A stretch of DNA of 11,460 bases from CAYZEZ01 sp964477295 (lineage in GTDB: Bacteria; Bacteroidota; Bacteroidia; Bacteroidales; SM23-62): NCBI GenBank assembly GCA_964477295.1, contig CAYZEZ010000156.1, positions 1 through 11,460 of the forward strand. Direction: 5' to 3'. Of this stretch, positions 6,455 to 11,460 are shown in pieces (positions within the stretch are counted from its first letter, which is position 1; every line of letters starts with the position of its first letter). The translations under genes were made by a program, and so were the position numbers. The notes beneath the pieces are model-generated. The model made no database searches. It was not told the origin of the DNA and saw only the letters and a list, made by a program, of their open reading frames with translations.

Positions 6455-7933
6455 ATGACAGGGTACCATTTTGCGGTATACCTGATATTCCTTGCTTCCC
6501 CACTGTTATCCCAGAACAGTGAAACTGACTATATTGTGCAGGCCAAACAGGCGATTTTTATGCTGGATACAGTCATGGCCAACCAATTGCTTCAAGAGGA
6601 GTTGAAGCAAAATCCGGAAAATGGATTTGTATATTACTACCAGAACTACCTGCATTTCTTACAGGCTTTGCTTTGGGGAGGCAAAGACGAGTATATTGCT
6701 TATTCAGAGTGTGCTGAGAGCAGGCTAAACTCATTAAGGAAGCTGGACCATAAAAACCCTGATTACCTGTATTTTTTATCTGCAGTGCATTTACAGTCTT
6801 CTTTGCTCGATTTCTTTAACGGTGAGAGCTGGCATGGGGCAAAAAACTTCTACCTGGCCCACCGATATATCCAGGAAAACAATTCCATATATCCTGAATA
6901 TCATGCAAATCAGAAAATTTTTGGAATTATTGAATTGCTTTTATCTTCCATACCTTCCGATAAAGAATGGCTGTTTGATCTCCTGGGTATGAAAGGGGAC
7001 AGGGACGCTGGAATAGAAAAACTACAGAAGTATGTAAACAATTGCAGTGCAGAAGACAGGCCTGAGGCAATATTAATTTTTGCCCTGGCATCAAATTATT
7101 TTGCTGAAGATCATTTGCTGACATTTAAAAAGATATCAAAACGGATCAATAGCCCTTCGGCAAGCCCGCTTTATCAATATGTATATGCCCTGACTGCATT
7201 CAATGCCGGGCAGCAGCATGAAGCTTTAAGCATGTTAAAAAAGCACGAAACGGACCAGGATATTTGTCGTATCCCTTTTGCAGATCTTTTATTTGCTGAA
7301 ATATTATTATCCGGGCTGGATGAGCAAGCCAATCTGTATTATAACCGGTTTATATGCGATTATCGGGGGATGAACCTGAAAAAGATGGCTTATCATAAAT
7401 TATCCTGGCATTATTTCCTTGTTGGAGATGACCTCAGGTACCACGAGGAAAGGAGCCTGGCTCAAACGGAAGGAAATACCATCCTGGAGCAGGACAGGCA
7501 GGCGTTAGCGGAAGCCCTGGATACATCCGGATTAAATCCCGGGCTGCTCAGGGCACGCCTGATGTATGACGGAACCCATTATAGCGAAGCTCTTGAGATT
7601 ATGCAATCAATAACGGACGGTGACCTTGTGACTGTCAAGGACCAGGTTGAATATCCCTACCGGCTTGCCCGTATCTATGATGTCCTGGGCGATATTTCGC
7701 TGGCAAAGAAGAATTACAGGGTTGCACTGGATAAGGGGGCCGCCTTTCCCTATTATTTTGCTCCCTATTCAGCCTTACAGTTGGCCAGGATCTATGAAAA
7801 GGAGGGAGATCTTAATAGTGCGGGGAAGTATTATTCAAAATGCCTGGATTTAAACAGGCACCAATACACCGGCAGTATTGACGCTGAGGCCAGGTCCGGG
7901 ATTAAGCGGGTGAAGGGTCAGTTAAACAGGTAA
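6455..7933 (+). CDS. Exported tetratricopeptide-repeat protein of unknown function
   Basis: A 492-residue protein from the ATG at 6455. A TTG at 6437 would add six residues before the signal peptide and is less likely. Residues 1-19 (YHFAVYLIFLASPLLSQ from residue 4) are a signal peptide. The body is all helical. The clearest TPR units are near the C-terminus at about 399-432 and 438-471, with weaker ones at about 25-60 and 238-265. No enzymatic motif was seen. The first 150 residues faintly recall IML2/TTC39-like helical repeats, but I would not name it so. It follows the zinc-ribbon gene by 45 bp; AAGCC-A-GGCTT followed by six T at 6424-6438 is too short to be a convincing terminator. Its last 16 bases overlap the end of the minus-strand CapA gene. 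Probably a periplasmic scaffold. Confidence 0.8.
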   Translation: MTGYHFAVYLIFLASPLLSQNSETDYIVQAKQAIFMLDTVMANQLLQEELKQNPENGFVYYYQNYLHFLQALLWGGKDEYIAYSECAESRLNSLRKLDHKNPDYLYFLSAVHLQSSLLDFFNGESWHGAKNFYLAHRYIQENNSIYPEYHANQKIFGIIELLLSSIPSDKEWLFDLLGMKGDRDAGIEKLQKYVNNCSAEDRPEAILIFALASNYFAEDHLLTFKKISKRINSPSASPLYQYVYALTAFNAGQQHEALSMLKKHETDQDICRIPFADLLFAEILLSGLDEQANLYYNRFICDYRGMNLKKMAYHKLSWHYFLVGDDLRYHEERSLAQTEGNTILEQDRQALAEALDTSGLNPGLLRARLMYDGTHYSEALEIMQSITDGDLVTVKDQVEYPYRLARIYDVLGDISLAKKNYRVALDKGAAFPYYFAPYSALQLARIYEKEGDLNSAGKYYSKCLDLNRHQYTGSIDAEARSGIKRVKGQLNR

Positions 7934-9066
7934 TTGAAATAGAAAGGATTTTCCGGTATATCCTTCAGGTGTTCTTTTGTGTCGTTGTAAAACTCGATAA
8001 ACTCTTCCAGGTTCGATTCAGTAAAATGAAGTGAATCAACACTGTTCCGGCTGATCCCGGCCGGTACCAGCTGGAAAATCTCTTTGCCATCTTTCGAGGG
8101 CTTGTTAACCCAAACAGGTGTGTAGGAATAATCCCGGATAACTGTCCTGTCTGTTTTTTCCAGGTTCAGTTCAAAAAGAATTCCCCCGTCACGGTAGCGT
8201 TCCCGCTGATTGGAAACCAGGTTGCCCAATGAATATACTACCAGCTTGTACCGGGAAGAATCAGGTTGCGGATAATATAACTTAACGGGTTGAATTACAT
8301 GCGGGTGGGAGCCAATGATGGCATCCACACCCTGCCGGAATAAAAAGCCTGCCAGATTTTGCTGTGAGCTGTGTTCATTGCGTTCATATTCCCTCCCCCA
8401 GTGGATGCAGGCAATGATAAAATCGGGCTTGACCTGCCTGACTTTTTGGATGTCTTCCTGTATGAGAAGTGTGTCGATGTAGTTGACGATTACAGGGGTA
8501 TCTGCTTTTATCCCATTGGTTCCGTAGGTATAATTCAGAATGGCCAGCAGTATGTTGTTTTTTTCAATCAATAACGGAAACCGGAGATCCCGGGTGTCGC
8601 TCGACGTAAAAGAACCTGTAGCAATTAATCCTTTGTCAGACAAAATAGTAAGTGTCCGCTCCAAACCCTCTTTGCCCCTGTCGAGGGCGTGGTTATTCGC
8701 ATTTATCACGACATTAAAACCGGCATCCCTGATTGCATCGGCCAGGGCATCAGGACTGGAAAACCGGGGATAGCCTTTGTAAGGTTCTCCGGCGAGTGTT
8801 ACCTCAAGATTGCCTATTGCGATATCGGCTTGTTCGAGATAGGGTTTGATTAATTTAAAACATTCATGGTAATCGTACCTGTTGCTGTCCTTGTCATAGG
8901 CTGCATTTATCTGGGTATCGTGTCCCATTATATCGCCGGCAAATACAAGTTTGATCCTGCTTGTATCCTCCTCCGAGGCCTGCAAACCATTAACCTGTAA
9001 CATGATGAGGATCAGGATAATTAGTCGGGAGATAATTGTTAACTGATTTGTCATAGGGCAATCCAT
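7918..9066 (-). CDS. CapA-family protein, exported metallophosphatase-like, second copy
   Basis: A 382-residue protein. A hydrophobic segment at about 11-28 ending GLQA is a probable signal peptide. The family blocks are in order: GDIMGHD (44-50), NLE (86-88), NNH (124-126), HWG (222-224), GSHPHV (252-257) and YSLGN (278-282), so the metal site appears intact. HWG and GSHPHV are the usual family forms; the plus-strand copy at 1384-2448 has HGG and GHGPH, so the two belong to different subgroups. The start is uncertain: ATG at 9066, 6 bp after the TPM stop, or ATG at 9054, which removes four residues including an acidic one and gives a more typical signal peptide. It is the last gene of the LemA-TPM-TPM unit or closely follows it. 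Substrate unknown. Confidence 0.9.
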   Translation of the reverse strand: MDCPMTNQLTIISRLIILILIMLQVNGLQASEEDTSRIKLVFAGDIMGHDTQINAAYDKDSNRYDYHECFKLIKPYLEQADIAIGNLEVTLAGEPYKGYPRFSSPDALADAIRDAGFNVVINANNHALDRGKEGLERTLTILSDKGLIATGSFTSSDTRDLRFPLLIEKNNILLAILNYTYGTNGIKADTPVIVNYIDTLLIQEDIQKVRQVKPDFIIACIHWGREYERNEHSSQQNLAGFLFRQGVDAIIGSHPHVIQPVKLYYPQPDSSRYKLVVYSLGNLVSNQRERYRDGGILFELNLEKTDRTVIRDYSYTPVWVNKPSKDGKEIFQLVPAGISRNSVDSLHFTESNLEEFIEFYNDTKEHLKDIPENPFYFNYLFN

Positions 9067-9072
9067 TCTGGT

Positions 9073-9858
9073 TTACCAGCTGCCTCCGGCTCCACCACCG
9101 CCAAATGAGCCGCCACCACCGCCTCCAAAGCCTCCGAAGCCACCGCTTCCTGAGCTAAAATTGCCAAAACTGCCGGAGTGGGATCCTCTTGCTCCGCTGG
9201 CCATGAAAAGGAGAGCCCAGAGCGGGAGGTTATGACCGACAGCACGGCCCCGGCCGGATCTTCTTCCCCATACAAAGCTCATCAGGATAATAAAGAAGAA
9301 GATAAAACCAATGACTGTTCCCGCACCGCCTGATCCGGCCCGCCGCTGGATATATTCATCGGCTGTATATTTGCCTTCCGTCAGCTCTATGATAGTTGTT
9401 GTGGCTGCATCAAGACCATCGTAATATCGCTGCTCTTTGAAATAAGGGACCATATCATATTCCACGATGCGGTTGGTTATGGCATCGGGAACAAATTCCT
9501 CGAGCCCGTAACCCGTGGCTATAAAAACATCTCCATGCATCCTGTCTGCGGAGGGATTCATTAAGATCACTATTCCATTGTCTTTGCCCTTTGTACCCAC
9601 TCCCCATTTTTCGCCAAGCTGAAAAGTGAAATCAGCAATATCATACCCGTGAATGTCATCAAGAATTATTACATATATCTGTGTAGATGTCTGATAATAA
9701 AATGATTGGAGTTTGTTCTCCAGCGCTGCCCTGTTGTTGTCACTGAGTAGTTGTGAAAAATCGTTTACCATCCTTGGCGGATCCATGGGACCCGGGATAT
9801 CCTGAGCGACGGTTATTGCCGGTACCAATACAAGTAGCAGAATATATAGTTTTTTCAT
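9073..9858 (-). CDS. Exported TPM-domain protein with glycine-rich tail (YgcG type)
   Basis: A 261-residue protein. Residues 1-18 are a signal peptide (cleavage near TVAQ). The TPM domain spans about 28-165 with typical features: VNDFSQLLS near the start, DNGIVILM (93-100) and GYGLEEFVPD (116-125). Hydrophobic segments lie at about 181-197 and 210-221. The tail from 225 is glycine, serine and phenylalanine repeats ending GAGGSW, as in YgcG-like proteins. The TPM domain should be outside the cytoplasmic membrane. The family is linked to membrane-protein repair in plants and often occurs with LemA in bacteria, but the bacterial function is not established. Forward reading of the glycine tail gives several false open frames on both strands. 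Confidence 0.9.
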   Translation of the reverse strand: MKKLYILLLVLVPAITVAQDIPGPMDPPRMVNDFSQLLSDNNRAALENKLQSFYYQTSTQIYVIILDDIHGYDIADFTFQLGEKWGVGTKGKDNGIVILMNPSADRMHGDVFIATGYGLEEFVPDAITNRIVEYDMVPYFKEQRYYDGLDAATTTIIELTEGKYTADEYIQRRAGSGGAGTVIGFIFFFIILMSFVWGRRSGRGRAVGHNLPLWALLFMASGARGSHSGSFGNFSSGSGGFGGFGGGGGGSFGGGGAGGSW

Positions 9859-9959
9859 AATTTTATCTTATAAGTCTTCCATTCGCGAGTATACAAGTAA
9901 TAGCCTGCAAGTACTTGATTCTAATAGTGTTAATTTTTCGACTTGCCACATACTACCCG
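9859..9959 (-). other. 101-bp spacer between the two TPM genes
   Basis: The spacer includes most of a degenerate 7-bp repeat, a perfect 10-bp palindrome CAAGTACTTG (9908-9917) and a related CAAGTAA (9894-9900). No TAnnTTTG box in the reading direction was found, so the downstream TPM gene probably depends on read-through from the LemA promoter. Confidence 0.5.
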
Positions 9960-9968
9960 CTACTCACC
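9941..9968. repeat. Degenerate 7-bp repeat overlapping a TPM stop codon
   Basis: Four units in constant phase: ACTTGCC, ACATACT, ACCCGCT, ACTCACC. On the minus strand they read GGTGAGT, AGCGGGT, AGTATGT, GGCAAGT. The units share the ending GT rather than being identical, so confidence is moderate. The first minus-strand unit lies inside the coding end of the soluble TPM gene and contains the start of its TAG stop, so the repeat may have set the C-terminus of that protein. Confidence 0.45.
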
Positions 9969-10400
9969 ATTTCCAAAGGAAATCTCGTCGTCTAATTCGT
10001 TCACGTCATCCGGTTGATAGGGGAAGTGTTTCTTCAATTGCTCCCCTGCCATCCGGATACCTGATTCAAGCCCTTTGGTAAACTGGCCTTCCGTAAAGTA
10101 TTTTGTCATCATCTCTTTGATCTCATCCCAGAAATTATCCGGTACCACTGAATTGATTCCGGCATCTCCCAGAATGGCAAATTTATGGTCTTCCGTAGCC
10201 AGGTAAAACAACACCCCATTCCGTAATTTGGTCTTGTGTATATTGAGTTGTTCGAATAAATATGCCGCCCTGTCGAGCACATCTGCTTTACAATTTTTAT
10301 CAATGTGTACACGGATCTCACCGGATGTGTTTAACTCAGCATCCATGATGGCCTGCTTTATTATAGCTTTCTGCCCGGGTGTAAAAAGTTTAGCTGGCAT
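9960..10400 (-). CDS. Soluble TPM-domain protein
   Basis: A 146-residue protein with no signal peptide and no membrane segment, so it is probably cytoplasmic or held at the inner face of the membrane. A single TPM domain fills it: a helix at 7-22, the SGEIRVHI strand (26-33), NGVLFYLATEDHKFAILGDAGI (61-82 in two pieces around ATED) and the final helices to about 125. The last 20 residues are acidic (DDVNELDDE). The start ATG is two bases after the LemA stop, so the two are very likely co-translated. This LemA-TPM-TPM order, with one soluble and one exported TPM protein, is a recurring arrangement from memory. Family firm; function not established. Confidence 0.88.
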   Translation of the reverse strand: MPAKLFTPGQKAIIKQAIMDAELNTSGEIRVHIDKNCKADVLDRAAYLFEQLNIHKTKLRNGVLFYLATEDHKFAILGDAGINSVVPDNFWDEIKEMMTKYFTEGQFTKGLESGIRMAGEQLKKHFPYQPDDVNELDDEISFGNGE

Positions 10401-10402
10401 AA

Positions 10403-10993
10403 TTAAAATTCAACGGTTGGTGGAACTTCACTTCCTTCGCTGGCTTCAAAATATTCTTTCTTATCGAATCCAAATATTGATGCTACGATCAGCTGGGGGA
10501 ATTTTCTGATATAGCGGTTATAATTCATCGTCGACTCATTGAATTTTTTTCTCTCCACAGCGATCCTGTTTTCAGTGCCTTCGAGCTGTGCCTGCAGGTC
10601 CATGAAATTCTGGTTAGCCTTCAGGTCGGGATACCTTTCCACTACTACCATTAATCTTGAGAGGGCAGAACTCAATCCGTCCTGGGCAGCCTGGAATTGC
10701 TGGATAGCGGAGGCATCCAGGTTTTCCGGATTGATATTAACGGAGGTTGCCTTTGAACGGGCTTCAATTACCTGGGTTAAGGTTTCCTTCTCGAAATCAG
10801 CATAGCCCTTTACCGTGTTCACCAGGTTAGGGATCAGGTCGGCCCTGCGCTGATATGCATTTTCAACCTGTGCCCATTGAGCCGTTACCCCTTCATCCAG
10901 CTCAACCATTCTATTGTAGCCGCACCCGGACAATAAGGGGATAATCATTATCAGAAGAATAAATTTACCGATCGTTGTTATTTTTGTTTTCAT
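10403..10993 (-). CDS. LemA-family lipoprotein
   Basis: A 196-residue protein from the ATG at 10993. The frame is open to an ATG at 11026, but that would precede the probable transcription start and puts 11 residues ahead of the signal peptide. Residues 1-23 are a lipoprotein signal, with lipobox LSGC and the lipidated cysteine at 24. The LemA domain follows with its classic blocks: YNRMVELDEGV (26-36), RRADLIPNLVNTVKGYADFE (49-68), NRIAVERKKFNESTMNYNRYI (begins near 145) and the FGFDKKEYFEA block near the end. LemA proteins are helical-bundle proteins of unsettled function. Many carry an N-terminal membrane helix; the lipobox form here fits outer or inner membrane attachment. First gene of the minus-strand unit. 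Confidence 0.93.
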   Translation of the reverse strand: MKTKITTIGKFILLIMIIPLLSGCGYNRMVELDEGVTAQWAQVENAYQRRADLIPNLVNTVKGYADFEKETLTQVIEARSKATSVNINPENLDASAIQQFQAAQDGLSSALSRLMVVVERYPDLKANQNFMDLQAQLEGTENRIAVERKKFNESTMNYNRYIRKFPQLIVASIFGFDKKEYFEASEGSEVPPTVEF

Positions 10994-11013
10994 ATTGTAA
11001 TATTTTAGCGACA

Positions 11014-11021
11014 CAAAATTA
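11014..11021 (-). promoter_or_regulatory. Candidate -7 box for the LemA-TPM unit
   Basis: On the minus strand 11021-11014 reads TAATTTTG, an exact TAnnTTTG. Transcription would start near 11008, about 15 nt before the LemA ATG at 10993. No TTG was found 19-21 nt upstream, so only half the promoter is visible. The box supports 10993 rather than 11026 as the LemA start. Confidence 0.45.
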
Positions 11022-11032
11022 ATCAATTGATT
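11021..11032. promoter_or_regulatory. Perfect 12-bp palindrome adjoining the LemA -7 box
   Basis: AATCAATTGATT reads the same on both strands. It shares one base with the predicted -7 box and fills part of the spacer, where a bound dimeric regulator would block or reshape the promoter. AT-rich palindromes of this length can occur by chance, and no second copy was seen. Confidence 0.35.
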
Positions 11033-11114
11033 GGAGAAATCCTTAATTGGAGGTGATCATAAATCGTTTCTTTCTTCGTTGACTGAACAGGTTGTGTATA
11101 AACCGGCCAATTAA

Positions 11115-11135
11115 TAATTAACCTAATTTGCTGGT
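11115..11135 (+). repeat. Imperfect 21-bp direct repeat, left copy
   Basis: This segment, starting TAATTAACCTAA, matches 11364-11384 at 18 of 21 positions in the same orientation, with 228 bases between the copies. The GC-rich palindrome lies between them. A similar string, ATTACCTAATTT, occurs at 3984-3995 before the MerR-type gene. Confidence 0.5.
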
Positions 11136-11162
11136 GTCATGTCAATCCTGAAAAAGCATATT

Positions 11163-11223
11163 GTCATGCTGTCCCGAGTACCCCCCCCGAGTGCCCGGAG
11201 GGGGCACGGCGGGACGGGATGAC
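11163..11223. repeat. REP-like GC-rich palindromic element, copy 2
   Basis: GTCAT-G-CTGTCCCG (11163-11176) pairs with CGGGACGG-G-ATGAC (11210-11223), with one G:G mismatch and one wobble pair. A nested hairpin GTGCCC/GGGCAC (11191-11196, 11202-11207) sits inside, and a run of eight C lies at 11181-11188. It shares a 15-of-18 match with copy 1 (4484-4501 against 11202-11219). The stem pair C4460-G4496 of copy 1 is T11172-A11214 here, so pairing is preserved. Its ends resemble the GTCATnCTG/CAGnATGAC arms of dispersed repeats I recall from Bacteroidota genomes. A further imperfect arm, CAGAATGACC, is at 11270-11279. Confidence 0.65.
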
Positions 11224-11347
11224 CAGATGTCAATTATATTATGAATCTCAGTTTCTGAGTTCAGTGCTTCAGAATGACCTGTAAATGAGTTTTTTCACTG
11301 ACTCTGCCACCGGCGGCAATTGATGAACAGATTAATCATAGATTTTC

Positions 11348-11355
11348 TAACTTTG
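11348..11355 (+). promoter_or_regulatory. Candidate -7 box reading out of the window
   Basis: TAACTTTG is an exact TAnnTTTG. The nearest upstream TTG (11320-11322) is 25 nt away, longer than usual. It would drive a gene beginning beyond the right edge, with the 21-bp repeat and the 7-bp array in its leader. Confidence 0.3.
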
Positions 11356-11363
11356 TATTATAC

Positions 11364-11384
11364 TAATTAACCTAAGTTGCCAGT
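11364..11384 (+). repeat. Imperfect 21-bp direct repeat, right copy
   Basis: Begins TAATTAACCTAAG and matches 11115-11135 at 18 of 21 positions. Its last ten bases are also the first units of the adjoining 7-bp array, so the two signals overlap. Confidence 0.5.
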
Positions 11385-11409
11385 TACGAGTTGCTGGTTA
11401 CCAGGTGTC
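11375..11409. repeat. Degenerate 7-bp repeat array (AGTTGCC type)
   Basis: Five units in one phase: AGTTGCC, AGTTACG, AGTTGCT, GGTTACC, AGGTGTC. The first four fit RGTTRCN; the fifth is decayed. It is the third recognisable array with a 7-base period outside the left-end array and has a different unit sequence. Confidence 0.5.
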
Positions 11410-11460
11410 TGAATAACAGCCACTTATGATTTAGTCAATTAAACCTATTTTAAAACTGTA

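Larger units (their letters stand above)
11033..11460. other. Gene-free right end of the window
   Basis: About 430 bases with no supportable coding region on either strand. It holds a second GC-rich palindrome (11163-11223), a related decayed arm near 11270-11279, a small hairpin CTCAG-TTT-CTGAG (11247-11259), an imperfect direct repeat (11115-11135 and 11364-11384), a TAACTTTG box and a degenerate 7-bp array. No tRNA or other RNA gene was recognised. Confidence 0.6.

Noticed and set aside
7944..7965. Possible terminator stem AAGGAT/ATCCTT near the convergent overlap
   Set aside because: Six pairs with a 10-base loop, no T run, and located inside the coding end of the minus-strand CapA gene.
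9051..9275. Alanine- and valine-rich 74-residue minus-strand frame
   Set aside because: It is a frame-shifted reading of the glycine-rich tail of the exported TPM gene, whose repetitive GC-rich codons keep other frames open.

Overview
The window looks like a chromosomal segment of a Bacteroidota genome, probably Bacteroidales or a near relative, at moderate G+C. The call rests on gene content: a membrane-anchored M23 peptidase beginning MAKVKYKY, a small MerR-type regulator, a Nif3 protein with an inserted domain, and a LemA-TPM-TPM operon. It also rests on promoter-like sites matching the Bacteroidota pattern (TTTG or TTG, about 20 nt, then TAnnTTTG), on start sites with almost no Shine-Dalgarno signal, and on short 7-bp tandem arrays between genes. 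No rRNA, tRNA, transposase, integrase or CRISPR array was seen.

Layout. Bases 1-140 are a 7-bp tandem repeat and 141-343 a gene-free leader with a candidate promoter. Plus strand: M23 peptidase (344-1315), CapA-family metallophosphatase-like protein (1384-2448), secreted PQQ-type beta-propeller (2536-3960), MerR-type regulator (4024-4362). A repeat-rich gap with a GC-rich palindrome follows (4363-4548). Then come Nif3-family protein (4549-5643), coiled-coil zinc-ribbon protein (5645-6409) and an exported TPR protein (6455-7933). Minus strand, read right to left: LemA lipoprotein (10993-10403), soluble TPM protein (10400-9960), exported TPM protein with a glycine-rich tail (9858-9073), and a second CapA-family protein (9066-7918). 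The last of these overlaps the end of the TPR gene tail to tail by 16 bp. The right end (10994-11460) is gene-free and holds the LemA promoter region, a second GC-rich palindrome, a direct repeat and another degenerate 7-bp array.

How the genes fit together. Most products are envelope proteins: a peptidoglycan hydrolase, two exported CapA-like proteins, an exported beta-propeller, an exported TPR protein, a LemA lipoprotein and an exported TPM protein. Nif3 and the zinc-ribbon protein are separated by one base and are probably translationally coupled. LemA and the first TPM gene are separated by two bases. I found no convincing new defence, mobile or biosynthetic system. The least ordinary material is between the genes: two GC-rich palindromes that share a core and show one compensatory stem change, and at least four loci of 7-bp-period repeats with different sequences.
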